A DNA stretch of 64,000 nt from an uncultured Actinomycetes bacterium (GTDB lineage: Bacteria; Actinomycetota; Actinomycetes; Mycobacteriales; Nakamurellaceae). The stretch is from the NCBI GenBank assembly GCA_937926105.1, contig CALANS010000139.1:55654-119653 (forward strand), in the 5' to 3' direction. Under the pieces are notes generated by a model. The model was given only the letters and a program-made list of their open reading frames with translations. It had not been told where the DNA came from and searched no databases. The position numbers were made by a program, and so were the translations under genes. This document shows, one piece after another, positions 34,373 through 43,933 of this stretch (positions are counted from its first letter, which is position 1; every line of letters starts with the position of its first letter).

Positions 34373-35257
34373 ATGGTCGGCGACCGCGGATGGCGCAAGG
34401 CGGGGTTGGTGGCGCTGTTCCTGCTGCCGGCCCTGCTGCCGTTGGTGGCATTCCGGATTGTGCCGATGCTGGCATCCGTGTGGGTGAGTACCCAGGAGTG
34501 GAATCTGCTCCGCGCGCCCGTCTTTGTGGGGGTGGACAACTACGTCGACGTCCTGACGGATCCGAAATTCCACAAGGGCCTGGTCAACACCCTGTACTAC
34601 CTGGCCGGATATCTCCCGCTGGTGCTGATCTTTGCGTTGATCGTGGCGCTGTTGCTCAACAGCAAGCTCAAGGGCATGGCGCTGTTTCGTGGCGCGTACT
34701 TCCTGCCCGTGGTGACCAGCTGGGTCGTTGTCGCGCTGCTGTGGAAATGGATCCTCAGCCCGGAGGGTGGGCTGGTCAACTATCTGCTCGGATTGATCGG
34801 TATCGACGGGCCTGGCTGGTGGACCGACCCCGGGTGGGCCATGCCCTCGATCATCATTGCCTCGGTCTGGAAGGACCTGGGGTTCAACATGCTCATCCTG
34901 CTGGCCGGGCTGCAGGCCATCCCGGAGCACCTGTACGAGGCCGCGCGCATCGATGGGGCGGGGGCGTGGCGCCGGATCCGATCCATCACTATTCCGCTGC
35001 TGACGCCGTCGATCCTGTTCGTGATGGTGCTGACGATGATCGGCTCGTTCCAGGTCTTCGACCAGGTCTACGTGATGACTCAGGGCGGGCCGGCCGGCGC
35101 CACCACCGTGGTGATGGAACAGGTCGTCCGGCATGCGTTCCGGTACGGCCGGATGGGCACCGCCTCGGCCATGAGCTGGGTGCTGTTCGCGATCATCTTG
35201 GCGTTCACCGTGCTGCAGCTGCGCTTCCAACGCAGGTGGGTGCACTATGCAAACTGA
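34373..35257 (+). CDS. Sugar ABC transporter permease, MalF type
   Basis: Membrane subunit of 294 residues and about six helices. The MalF-type EAA loop is EAARIDGAGAWRRIRSITIP, and 'DNYVDVLTDPKFHKGLVNT' is the conserved periplasmic segment after helix 1. ATG 34373 lies four bases after the ROK stop; the in-frame 34298 start would overlap ROK. The gene overlaps the next permease by 11 bases. No ATPase gene is present in the operon, so a shared MsiK-type ATPase encoded elsewhere is likely, as is common in actinomycetes. Confidence 0.93.
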   Translation: MVGDRGWRKAGLVALFLLPALLPLVAFRIVPMLASVWVSTQEWNLLRAPVFVGVDNYVDVLTDPKFHKGLVNTLYYLAGYLPLVLIFALIVALLLNSKLKGMALFRGAYFLPVVTSWVVVALLWKWILSPEGGLVNYLLGLIGIDGPGWWTDPGWAMPSIIIASVWKDLGFNMLILLAGLQAIPEHLYEAARIDGAGAWRRIRSITIPLLTPSILFVMVLTMIGSFQVFDQVYVMTQGGPAGATTVVMEQVVRHAFRYGRMGTASAMSWVLFAIILAFTVLQLRFQRRWVHYAN

Positions 35258-36080
35258 GGCCAGGTGGGCGGTCTATCTGCGGACCACGATCATCGCCGTG
35301 GGCGCCCTCGTGTTCGTGTTCCCCTTCCTGTGGATGATCTCCACGTCGCTGACCTCGGCCGGCGAGCTGTTCAAGCTGCCGCCCAAGCTGATCCCCAACC
35401 CCATCGACTTCTCCGGATATCAGCGGCTGTTCGGCAATCCGTCATTGCCGTTGCTGCGGTGGGTCGCCAACAGCCTGCTGGTGGCCCTGGCCGTGGCATT
35501 CCTGCAGGTGCTCACCAGCGCCATGGCTGCCTACGCCTTCACCCGGCTGAACTTTCCTGGCCGCAACGTGATCTTCGTGGCGTTCCTGGCTACCCTGATG
35601 GTGCCCTTCCAGGTCATGGTCGTCCCGCTGTTCATCGAGATGCGTTTCCTGGGGCTGCAGGAGACCTACGGGGCGTTGATCATCCCGGACATGGCCTCAC
35701 CGTTCGCGGTATTCCTGCTGCGACAGGCGTTCCTGCAACTCCCGCGCGAGCTCGAGGAGTCTGCATTCGTCGATGGGGCCGGGCACATCCGGGTGTTCCT
35801 GCAGTTCGTGCTGCCGCTGTCCCGGCCCACTCTGGCTACCGTCGCGGTGTTCTCGTTCATGGGTTCGTGGAACAACTTCCTCTGGCCGTTGGTGGTCATT
35901 CACGATCCGTCAATGATGACGCTGCCGCTCGGCCTGTCCACCATGTCCAGCAGGTTCGTCACCGATTGGAACCTGCTGTTGGCCGGCGCCACCGTCTCGG
36001 TGCTGCCCATTATCGCGGTGTTCCTGTTCGCCCAGCGCTACATCCTGCAGGGCATTGCCATGTCCGGACTCAAGGGCTAA
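35247..36080 (+). CDS. Sugar ABC transporter permease, MalG type
   Basis: Second membrane subunit, 277 residues, six helices. The MalG-type EAA loop reads ELEESAFVDGAGHIRVFLQF, and the start 'VFVFPFLWMISTSLTSAGEL' and end 'QRYILQGIAMSGLKG' are typical of the carbohydrate CUT1 family. Its start overlaps the preceding gene by 11 bases, indicating translational coupling. Confidence 0.93.
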   Translation: MQTEARWAVYLRTTIIAVGALVFVFPFLWMISTSLTSAGELFKLPPKLIPNPIDFSGYQRLFGNPSLPLLRWVANSLLVALAVAFLQVLTSAMAAYAFTRLNFPGRNVIFVAFLATLMVPFQVMVVPLFIEMRFLGLQETYGALIIPDMASPFAVFLLRQAFLQLPRELEESAFVDGAGHIRVFLQFVLPLSRPTLATVAVFSFMGSWNNFLWPLVVIHDPSMMTLPLGLSTMSSRFVTDWNLLLAGATVSVLPIIAVFLFAQRYILQGIAMSGLKG

Positions 36081-36128
36081 CCGCCCGCGAGCATCTCCTC
36101 GACGAACGACGAAAGGATGCGACACACC

Positions 36129-37526
36129 ATGAGACACAGCACGATCCGTCGGCACCAACGGGTATCGGCGGTGGTGGCGGCGCTGGCTGCCGCCGCGCTG
36201 GTACTGGCCGGATGCTCCAGCGGTTCCGAGGGCTCCGAAGGACCCCAGGGCTCCCAGGGCTCCCAGGGCTCGGCCGGCACCTCCGGCGCCGCGGACCCCG
36301 GGCCTACCGGCACGTCCGACGTAGCCGACGCCGACGGCTCATCCGATAAGCCCGCACCCTCCGGCGATCCCGTCACCCTGCAGTTCTTCAACTTCACCGC
36401 GGGCACCGATCACGCCGCGCAACTGCAGGCGATCGTCGACGCATTCGAGAAGCAGAATCCAGGGATCACGATTGAGGTGACCAACGGTTCGTTCGATACC
36501 TACTTCACCGACCTGCAGACCAGGATTGCCGGCGGCACCGCGCCCGATACCTTCGAGCTCAACTACGAGAATTTCGTGTCCTTCGCCGCCTCCGGCGCGC
36601 TGCTGGACCTTACCAAGGCCGCGCCGGACGCGATCAAGCCGGACAAGTACTACCCGAAGGCCTACGACGCCTTCAACTATCAGGACGTGCAGTACGGCCT
36701 GCCGGAAAGCTTCTCCAACGTCGTGCTGTACTACAACAAGGATCTGTTCGACGCGGCGGGCGTGGCATACCCGACCAAGGACTGGACCTGGAAGGACGAG
36801 CAGGCGGCGGCCGAGAAGATCACGAACGTCGACAAGGGCATCTGGGGTGACTACCAGCCCTTCACCTTCAACGAGTTCTACAAGACCCTGGCGCAGAACG
36901 GCGGCAGCTTCTTCAACGCCGACGGCACCAAGGCCACCTTCAACAGCCCGGAGGGCGTGCAGGCGGCCGCATTCCTGACCGACAAGGTAGGCAAGACCAT
37001 GCCCACCGAGGCGCAGATGGCCGGCAAGGGCGACGACGTGCTGTTCAAGCAGGGCAAGATCGCCATGTGGCACACCGGGATCTGGATGTTCGGTCTGCTC
37101 ACCGAGGAGCCGGCCAACTGGGACATCGCCATCGAGCCGGGCAACGTCCAGCACGCGTCCCACTTCTTCTCCAACGCTGCCGTGGTGTCCGCCTCCACCG
37201 CGCATCCCGTGGAGGCGGCAAAGTGGGCGAATTTCCTGGCCAGCAGCGACGAGACCGTCAAGCAGCGGCTGGACAACAACTGGGAGCTGCCAGCGGTGAT
37301 CAACGATGACCTGCTCAAGCCCTACATGCAGCAGCATCCTCCGGCGAACAAGCAGGCCGTCTTCGACTCGCTGGATGCTGTGGTCGTTCCGCCGGTGACC
37401 GAGCACCAGCAGGAGATGCAGGACATCGTCACGCTGAACCTGCAGAAGGTGGTCCAGAAGCAGATGACGGTGCAGCAGGCCCTGGACGACGCCGCCGAGC
37501 AAGTGGATGCGTTGCTGCAGCGATGA
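36129..37526 (+). CDS. Sugar ABC transporter substrate-binding lipoprotein
   Basis: Extracellular binding protein of 465 residues in the CUT1 family (SBP_bac_1). A signal peptide ends in the lipobox LVLAGC, so cysteine will be lipidated and anchor the protein in the membrane. A repetitive linker of about 50 residues (GSEGPQGSQGSQGSAG) leads to the mature domain 'VTLQFFNFTAGTDHAAQLQA'. ATG 36129 is preferred over the in-frame ATG 36117 because GAAAGGA lies 11 bases before it, while 36117 overlaps that site. The stop overlaps the GH15-like gene (ATGA). Confidence 0.92.
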   Translation: MRHSTIRRHQRVSAVVAALAAAALVLAGCSSGSEGSEGPQGSQGSQGSAGTSGAADPGPTGTSDVADADGSSDKPAPSGDPVTLQFFNFTAGTDHAAQLQAIVDAFEKQNPGITIEVTNGSFDTYFTDLQTRIAGGTAPDTFELNYENFVSFAASGALLDLTKAAPDAIKPDKYYPKAYDAFNYQDVQYGLPESFSNVVLYYNKDLFDAAGVAYPTKDWTWKDEQAAAEKITNVDKGIWGDYQPFTFNEFYKTLAQNGGSFFNADGTKATFNSPEGVQAAAFLTDKVGKTMPTEAQMAGKGDDVLFKQGKIAMWHTGIWMFGLLTEEPANWDIAIEPGNVQHASHFFSNAAVVSASTAHPVEAAKWANFLASSDETVKQRLDNNWELPAVINDDLLKPYMQQHPPANKQAVFDSLDAVVVPPVTEHQQEMQDIVTLNLQKVVQKQMTVQQALDDAAEQVDALLQR

Positions 37527-38671
37527 CGATGCGCGTGTCCCACCGGGCCCTGATCACCCGAAGCCTCCGGGTGATCAGGGCCGGGCAGGCGGCCACCGGG
37601 GCCTACGTCGCCGCACCCGCCTTCCCCACCTATCACTTCAGCTGGTTCCGGGACGGATCGTTCATCGCCGATGCGATGAGCCGGTGCGGATCTGTGGACA
37701 GTGCCGAGGCGTTCTTCGATTGGTGCGCAAAGATTCTCACCGACCGATCCGATCGCATTCGGTCGCTGGTACTGCGCGGCGAATCCGATCCCACCGGCGT
37801 GGATGCTGCCGAACAGCTGCACACGCGGTACACGCTGGACGGCGTCGAATCGCCGACCGACTGGGAGAACTTCCAGCTGGACGGGTACGGCACCTGGTTG
37901 TGGTCGCTGGATGCGCACCTGCGCCGGCACGGTCTCGGCCGGGACGCGTACCTGCCGGCCGTGACGTTGACGCTGGATTACTTGACCACGTTCTGGGCCG
38001 CCCCCTGCTACGACTGGTGGGAGGAGAACGGTGACGGCCGGCATCCGTCGACCCTCGGCGCCATTCGGGCCGGGTTGACCGCCGTCGGCCGGTGGGAGGA
38101 GCTGGATCCGGAGCGCCGGCAGCGAGTGCACCGAGCGGCGCGGGCGATCGACGAACTGGTTGCCAGCCAGGGCGTCGTCGACGGACACCTGACCAAATCG
38201 CTCGGCACGTCGGCGATCGATGGCAGCCTGCTGGCCTGCATCGAACCGTTCGGCTTGTATCCGGTGGATCACCCCGTGGCCCGGCGCACCATCGCCGAGG
38301 TGGAGTCGCAGCTGGCGCCGGCCGGCGTGCATCGATTCGCCGCCGACACCTACTACGGGGGCGGGCAGTGGATCTTGCTGGCCGCCCTGCTCGGCTGGCA
38401 GCACGTTGCGGCCGGCAACCCCGCGCGGGCGCGGGAGCTGCTGGACTGGATCGCGGGCCAGGCAGATGCGGAGCTGGACCTGCCGGAACAGGTCGACGAC
38501 GCGGCCCTGCACCCGGAGCGGATCGGTGAATGGGTGGACCGCTGGGGTCCCAGCGCGCGCCCCCTGCTGTGGTCCCACGCGATGTACCTCACGCTGGCGC
38601 ACGAGCTGGGTCTGACCGGCGGCGGCGACGATGACCTAACGGTAACGACGAACCGGGAGCCGGGCGCATGA
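37523..38671 (+). CDS. GH15-like glycoside hydrolase
   Basis: Cytoplasmic protein of 382 residues resembling the (alpha/alpha)6 catalytic domain of glucoamylase-type GH15 enzymes: 'YHFSWFRDGSFIADAMSRCG' is the WxRDxSF-type substrate loop, 'DWENFQLDGYGTWLWSLDAH' and 'FAADTYYGGGQWILLAALLG' line the active site. It lacks the N-terminal beta-sandwich of bacterial glucoamylases, making it shorter than usual, and has no signal peptide. It therefore probably acts on imported oligosaccharides. It overlaps both neighbours by ATGA. Exact linkage specificity is unknown. Confidence 0.8.
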   Translation: MTMRVSHRALITRSLRVIRAGQAATGAYVAAPAFPTYHFSWFRDGSFIADAMSRCGSVDSAEAFFDWCAKILTDRSDRIRSLVLRGESDPTGVDAAEQLHTRYTLDGVESPTDWENFQLDGYGTWLWSLDAHLRRHGLGRDAYLPAVTLTLDYLTTFWAAPCYDWWEENGDGRHPSTLGAIRAGLTAVGRWEELDPERRQRVHRAARAIDELVASQGVVDGHLTKSLGTSAIDGSLLACIEPFGLYPVDHPVARRTIAEVESQLAPAGVHRFAADTYYGGGQWILLAALLGWQHVAAGNPARARELLDWIAGQADAELDLPEQVDDAALHPERIGEWVDRWGPSARPLLWSHAMYLTLAHELGLTGGGDDDLTVTTNREPGA

Positions 38672-40908
38672 TCAGGCACCAACCGGGAGGCCGGGGGCAC
38701 GCCTACCTGCCGAGCCTTGACCAGCGGACCCCCACCCTGCCGGCCGCCGGTGAGCGGGTGCATCTGGGCGTGTTGGCGGCGCCCGGCATCGCCGGGCTGA
38801 CGGTGGAGGTGGACGCCGACGGCATCGTGACGCAGATCGACGCGCGACCCCTGGATGCCCCCGGGGCCGCCACCGACGGAGCGGGCACTGGGTCGGGTGT
38901 GGAGGGTCATCTGGCCGCAGCAGCCGAGGCCGGCGAGGATGTTGGCGACCTACTGGCGTGGTCGGCGCTCATCGGGCCGTTCGACGCGGATGCCGCGGTG
39001 CGGTACCGGTTCCGATCGGGCGACGAGCGGCAGGCCAGCGGCTGGTTCGAGCTGCCCATCGCCAGTTGGCAGCCCGTCGGCGGATCGCTGCACCTGTCGG
39101 GCGGCGCCAGCGACGACGTGGCCGGGCAGCGACTGGTGCCCGGATCGGTGTCCTTCCTGGTCGCGCACGGGCGTGCGCACCGGGTCCGGTTCGCGCTCCA
39201 CCTGACGCCGGAGGAGCACGTGGTCGGGCTGGGCGAGCGGTTCCACGCCGTCGACCAGCGTGGCTGGGCGGTGGACGCCACGGTTTTCGAGCAGTACCGC
39301 GGCCAGGGCGTGCGGACCTACCTTCCGGTGCCATTCGCGCACGTGGTGGGCGCGGACGGGTGGGGGCTGTACGTCGAGACGACGCGCCGCGTGTGGTTCG
39401 ACGTCGGCCGATCGGATCCCGATCTGCTGTGGGTCGAGGCGCTGGTCGATCCGGGCGCGCCGGAGCTGACGGTGCGCTCGTGGCGCGGCGATCCGGCGAC
39501 CGTGCTGGCGGGGTTCTTCGGGGTGGTCGGTCACCCGGCGGCCGTCCCCGACTGGGCGTTCCGTCCCTGGATCAGCTCCAACGAGTGGAACACCCAGCGG
39601 CGGGTCGAGGCCGAGGTGGAGCGCAGCTTGGCGGAGGGGATCGCCGTCGGATCGGTGGTGATCGAGGCGTGGAGCGACGAGGGGACCATCTACATCTGGC
39701 GGGACGCGGCCTACACCCCGCGGCCCGATGGCAGCCCGTTTCGGCTGTCGGACTTCTCGTTTCCCGCAGACGGCGCCTGGCCGGATCCCGTTGGCATGGT
39801 GCGCCGGCTGCACCAGCGGGGCGTGCGGGTGATCCTGTGGCAGATTCCGCTGATTCCCGACCACGACCTCGATCTGGCGCAGCTGACCGCCGATCGCGCC
39901 GCCCTGATCGACCGCGGCCACGCGGTGCGGGAGGGCGACGGCCGCCCGTACCGCAACCGCGGCTGGTGGTTTCCGCGGGCACTGCTGCCCGACTTCACCG
40001 ACCCGGATACCCGCCGATGGTGGACCGACAAGCGGCGATACCTGGTGGAGGAGGTCGGTGTCGACGGCTTCAAGACCGACGGCGGGGAGCACGCCTGGGG
40101 CGATGATCTGCGGTACGCCGACGGAACCCGGGGCGACGAGTCCAACAATCGCTTCCCCAACCTGTACGCCCAGGCCTTCCACGAGCTGCTGGCATCCAGC
40201 GGCGTTGCGGGGATGACGTTCAGCCGTTCCGGGCATGCCGGTGCCGGGTGCTTCCCGGCGCACTGGGCCGGGGACGAGCAGTCCACCTGGGAGGCGTTCC
40301 GCGCGTCGGTCCGGGCGGGCATCACCGCGGGGGCCTGTGGGATCTTCCTCTGGAGTTGGGACCACGGCGGGTTCTCCGGGCCACTGCCCACCGCCGAACT
40401 GTATCTGAGAACAGCTGCCATGGCGTGCTTCTCGCCAATCATGCAGTACCACGCGGAATTCAATGGGCATCGCGTCCCGTCGCGGGACCGCACACCGTGG
40501 AACGTCGCGGAGCAGTCGGGAGACCCGACCGTGCTGGCCAGCTATCGGCGCTTCACCCGGCTGCGCGAGCGGCTGGTGCCCTACCTTGCCGAGCAGACCC
40601 GCACCTCGATCGAGCGGTCGGCGCCCCTGATGCGGGCGCTGATGTTCGACTGGCCGCGCGACGAGCGGATCTGGGAATTCCCGCTGCAGTACCTACTGGG
40701 CGCGGACCTGTTGGTGGCACCGGTCACCGATGACGGCGTCACGGACTGGCCGGTGTACCTGCCGGCCGGGGACTGGGTCGACGTGTGGACCGGACAGGCG
40801 GTGACGGGGCCGACCGTGCTGCGCCGCGAGGTACCGATCGAGGTCATTCCGGTGTACTGCCGCGCGTCGGCGTGGCCCGAGCGCGCCGGCCTTTTCGCCA
40901 CTGACTGA
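38668..40908 (+). CDS. GH31 alpha-glycosidase (alpha-glucosidase or alpha-xylosidase)
   Basis: Retaining glycosidase of 746 residues. The nucleophile is D471 in DGFKTDGGEHAW, resembling the KTDFGE box of YicI-type alpha-xylosidases more than the WIDMNE box of alpha-glucosidases. The acid/base is D536 in HWAGDEQSTWEAF, preceded by FSRSGHAG. The N-terminal beta-sandwich has 'VVGLGERFHAVDQRGWAVD'. No signal peptide, so it works on imported sugar. Last gene of the ROK operon; the pairing with a GH15-like enzyme suggests stepwise breakdown of an alpha-linked oligosaccharide. Confidence 0.9.
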   Translation: MIRHQPGGRGHAYLPSLDQRTPTLPAAGERVHLGVLAAPGIAGLTVEVDADGIVTQIDARPLDAPGAATDGAGTGSGVEGHLAAAAEAGEDVGDLLAWSALIGPFDADAAVRYRFRSGDERQASGWFELPIASWQPVGGSLHLSGGASDDVAGQRLVPGSVSFLVAHGRAHRVRFALHLTPEEHVVGLGERFHAVDQRGWAVDATVFEQYRGQGVRTYLPVPFAHVVGADGWGLYVETTRRVWFDVGRSDPDLLWVEALVDPGAPELTVRSWRGDPATVLAGFFGVVGHPAAVPDWAFRPWISSNEWNTQRRVEAEVERSLAEGIAVGSVVIEAWSDEGTIYIWRDAAYTPRPDGSPFRLSDFSFPADGAWPDPVGMVRRLHQRGVRVILWQIPLIPDHDLDLAQLTADRAALIDRGHAVREGDGRPYRNRGWWFPRALLPDFTDPDTRRWWTDKRRYLVEEVGVDGFKTDGGEHAWGDDLRYADGTRGDESNNRFPNLYAQAFHELLASSGVAGMTFSRSGHAGAGCFPAHWAGDEQSTWEAFRASVRAGITAGACGIFLWSWDHGGFSGPLPTAELYLRTAAMACFSPIMQYHAEFNGHRVPSRDRTPWNVAEQSGDPTVLASYRRFTRLRERLVPYLAEQTRTSIERSAPLMRALMFDWPRDERIWEFPLQYLLGADLLVAPVTDDGVTDWPVYLPAGDWVDVWTGQAVTGPTVLRREVPIEVIPVYCRASAWPERAGLFATD

Positions 40909-40963
40909 TCGCCGACGGCGGCCGTTGCTGCGGGCGGACCGTCCGGTTTGCCGGATCGACCCG

Positions 40964-40995
40964 CTTTACCGGCCCTTCGGATTGGCCGGTAAAAG
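40964..40995. terminator. Hairpin downstream of the GH31 operon
   Basis: TTTACCGGCC and GGCCGGTAAA pair perfectly around the nine-base loop CTTCGGATT, 56 bases after the GH31 stop. The flanking bases are pyrimidine-poor, so a rho-independent terminator is plausible but not classical. Confidence 0.45.
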
Positions 40996-41138
40996 CCCAG
41001 GTCAGGGACGTGCCACCGGATCCGGCGGTGGGAAAGCGGTGACGGCTCCAGCACAATGGACCGCGGCCCGGGTTGCAAACCCGCGCCGCCCGGGACACGG
41101 TGCGGGATAGGAATCCGCGTGCGAGAGGACGGTGACGT

Positions 41139-42509
41139 ATGACCGAACCGCCTCCGCACCCCAGCGACGCCGCCGGGTTCGGCCAGAGCCGCTTTCAGCT
41201 GGATCCGGACGACGCGCCCACCGTGCCGAAGCTGTTCGCCCAGGCGGACCTGCCCGCGGAGTTCTGGGCGGGGCCGGCCCCCGGCGATCCAGCTGCGCCG
41301 CCGCCATCATCGCCGCCGCCATCATCGCCGTCGCCGTCGTCGCCGCCATCATCGTCGGCACCGCCGATGGCCTCGACCCCTCCGCCGGTCGTCCCGGCTG
41401 GGCCCCCCGCACCACCCCCGCCGCCCGCCGGTCCGGTCGCCTACGGTCCGCCACCCACGCCGGCCGAGAACCGTCGGCGCGCGCTGATCGGCGTCGGCCT
41501 GGTCGCCCTGGCCACCGTGCTGGTCGTGCTGGCCGCGCTGGTGATCGGGCCGCACCTGGGCAGCGACGACGGTGACGGCGACGTGAACCAACAGGCCGCT
41601 CCGCCGCTGACCCCCGCCTCCACCAGCAGCGTCACCGATTCCTCGCCTCCGCCCGGATCGGGGGCCGTGCCACCTCCGGTCGGCCCGGCGACGTCCAGTC
41701 CCACCGGTGGTTCGGCTGCCGACACCATCGGCACCAGGGCCGGCAACCGCACCGCCGGCGGTGCGGGGCCGACCGGGCCGAGGAGTGTCGTCACGGTGAC
41801 CGTCACCGCCGATCCCAGCGGGTCCGACAGCGGCCGAAGGACCGCAACCACCACGACCCGCTCCGCCGCGACCCGGACCACGCCGTCGACGACCGCGACA
41901 CGGTCGACCAGCACGACGACCTCATCGAGCCGGGCCAGCGACCCCTACGGCGTGCCGATCCAGCAGATCTCTTGCAGCGATGGCTATATCGTGCAACTGG
42001 CCAGCGAGTTGACGCCGCAGGCATTCCGCAGCCGGGTGGCCGAGCTGACGAAGCAGGGGATGGTGCCCGCGGATGCCAAGGCGGCCGACTCGTCCAAGTC
42101 CTGCCGGCTGTTCACCAACCAGACGAACACGCTGATCCTGTATGCCGGCCCGTTCGCCGACCGCTACGACGCCTGCGCCGTCCGGCTGGCCGGGCCATAC
42201 GACGCGTTCATCCGCGGCGCGAACCCCGGCACCTCAGGCGATTTCGTATCGTGTATCTGCCCGGCGAGCGTCCGCAACCTGCCCACCGTGTCGGCCGTCG
42301 GCACGACCGGCCAGTGGATCGGTGAGCTGCAGCGAATGCTGGCCGGTCACCTGGACTACCACATCGACGACCTCGACGTCGGATCGTGGGGGGTGTACAC
42401 CGGCGATACCCGGGCGGCCGTGTCGCGGTTCCAGTCCGACCACGGGATGCACGCGTCCGGCACGGTCGACGCCCGCACCTGGCGGGCCCTGCAGCGCGCT
42501 GGCTGCTGA
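41139..42509 (+). CDS. Membrane protein with C-terminal peptidoglycan-binding domain
   Basis: Protein of 456 residues. The N-terminal cytoplasmic 105 residues are Pro/Ser-rich, including SPPPSSPSPSSPP runs made of repeated CCATCATCGCCG-type DNA. One helix, 'LIGVGLVALATVLVVLAALV', is followed by a Thr/Ser-rich external stalk. A SPOR-like region (CSDGYIVQLASELTPQAFRS) precedes a PG_binding_1 domain (QWIGELQRMLAGHL to RTWRALQRAGC). It is thus a type II membrane protein whose outer part can bind the cell wall. ATG 41139 has GAGAGGA nine bases upstream. Related proteins have been linked to cell-wall maintenance; a specific role is unknown. Confidence 0.8.
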   Translation: MTEPPPHPSDAAGFGQSRFQLDPDDAPTVPKLFAQADLPAEFWAGPAPGDPAAPPPSSPPPSSPSPSSPPSSSAPPMASTPPPVVPAGPPAPPPPPAGPVAYGPPPTPAENRRRALIGVGLVALATVLVVLAALVIGPHLGSDDGDGDVNQQAAPPLTPASTSSVTDSSPPPGSGAVPPPVGPATSSPTGGSAADTIGTRAGNRTAGGAGPTGPRSVVTVTVTADPSGSDSGRRTATTTTRSAATRTTPSTTATRSTSTTTSSSRASDPYGVPIQQISCSDGYIVQLASELTPQAFRSRVAELTKQGMVPADAKAADSSKSCRLFTNQTNTLILYAGPFADRYDACAVRLAGPYDAFIRGANPGTSGDFVSCICPASVRNLPTVSAVGTTGQWIGELQRMLAGHLDYHIDDLDVGSWGVYTGDTRAAVSRFQSDHGMHASGTVDARTWRALQRAGC

Positions 42510-42529
42510 GTCGAGTCGCGGCGCGGCGG

Positions 42530-43933
42530 TCAGCCGACCAGAGTCTTGACGGCGGCGATGATCTCGGTCAGCCCGGCCTTGGCGTCCGAGAACAGCATGC
42601 CGGTCTTGGCATCGGTGTACAGCTCGTTGTCCAGACCGGCGTAGCCCTGGCCCATCGAGCGCTTGATCACCACCACCGAGCGCGCGTGGTCCACGTCCAG
42701 GATCGGCATGCCGGACACCGGGTTTCCCGGCCGCCGGGCCGCCGGGTTGGTCACGTCGTTCGCGCCCACCACCAGGGCGACGTCGGTCTGCGCGAACAGT
42801 GGGTTCGCCTCGTCCATCTCCTTGAGCAGCGGGTAGGGCACGTTCGCCTCGGCCAGCAGCACGTTCATGTGCCCGGGCATCCGGCCCGCCACCGGATGGA
42901 TCGCGTAGCCGACGTCCACCCCGCGCTCGCCCAGCACCGAGCCGAGCTCGGCCAGTTCGTGCTGGGCTTGGGCCGCCGCCAGCCCGTAGCCGGGCACGAT
43001 CAGCACCCGCTGCGCGTAGGCGAGCTGGATGGCCACGTCGTCCGCCGTCACCGTCCGGACCGCCGCATCGCCGGAACCGCCCTGCACCGTCGTCGTGTCC
43101 CCGGTGCCGAAGCCGCCCACGATCACCGACACGATCGACCGGTTCATCGCATCGGCCATCAGCTTGGTCAGGATGGTGCCGGACGCGCCCACCAGCGCAC
43201 CGGCGATGATCAATACGGTGGCGTCCAGCACGAAACCGGCCATCGCCACGGCCATTCCGGTGAACGCGTTGAGCAGCGAGATGACCACCGGCATGTCGGC
43301 GCCGCCGATTGGCAACACCATCGTCACCCCGAAGGCGAGCGCCGCGGCACAGGTCAGGATCAGCGCGATCCGGCTGGCCGGGTCGACGATCAGCCAGACG
43401 ATGCCCGCCACGAACAGCGCCACCAGCACCAGGTTCACCACGCGCCCGGCGGGGATGGCCACCGGCCGGCCGGTCACGATGCCCTGCAGCTTGCCCGCCG
43501 CGATCAGCGACCCGGTGAACGTCACCCCGCCGATCACGATGTCCAGGCCGGCGGTCACCGCCACCGTGCCCCCGACCTCGACGCCGGTGGTCAGGTCGTG
43601 CACGGCCAGCAGTGCCGCCGCGCCGCCACCGACTGCGTTGAAGATGCTGACCAGCTGTGGGATCGCCGTCATCTGCACCGATCTCGCGACGTACAGACCG
43701 ATCCCGCCGCCGAGCGCGAACCCGCAGATCGCGACGATCCAGCCGGTGACGGTGATCTCGCCGCGCACCCCGATCAGCACGATCGCGGCGACGACGGCGC
43801 AGGCCATCGCGACCATGGAGATCTGGTTGCCGCGCCGCGCGGTACGGGGCGAGTTCATCAGGTGCAGCCCGATCACGAAGCACGACGCGGCCGCCAGGAA
43901 CACCAGCCGCACCACGGTGTCGGTGCCACTCAT
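42530..43933 (-). CDS. pntB: NAD(P) transhydrogenase subunit beta
   Basis: Membrane subunit of 467 residues that binds NADP(H) and forms the proton channel; the complex reduces NADP+ with NADH using the proton gradient. About nine helices occupy residues 1-260. The C-terminal dIII domain starts near 'AYAQRVLIVPGYGLAAAQAQ' and contains 'YAIHPVAGRMPGHMNVLLAEA', the NADP-binding region, and 'VGANDVTNPAAR'. Overlaps pntAB by four bases. Stops 20 bases from the end of the convergent cell-wall protein gene. Confidence 0.96.
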   Translation of the reverse strand: MSGTDTVVRLVFLAAASCFVIGLHLMNSPRTARRGNQISMVAMACAVVAAIVLIGVRGEITVTGWIVAICGFALGGGIGLYVARSVQMTAIPQLVSIFNAVGGGAAALLAVHDLTTGVEVGGTVAVTAGLDIVIGGVTFTGSLIAAGKLQGIVTGRPVAIPAGRVVNLVLVALFVAGIVWLIVDPASRIALILTCAAALAFGVTMVLPIGGADMPVVISLLNAFTGMAVAMAGFVLDATVLIIAGALVGASGTILTKLMADAMNRSIVSVIVGGFGTGDTTTVQGGSGDAAVRTVTADDVAIQLAYAQRVLIVPGYGLAAAQAQHELAELGSVLGERGVDVGYAIHPVAGRMPGHMNVLLAEANVPYPLLKEMDEANPLFAQTDVALVVGANDVTNPAARRPGNPVSGMPILDVDHARSVVVIKRSMGQGYAGLDNELYTDAKTGMLFSDAKAGLTEIIAAVKTLVG

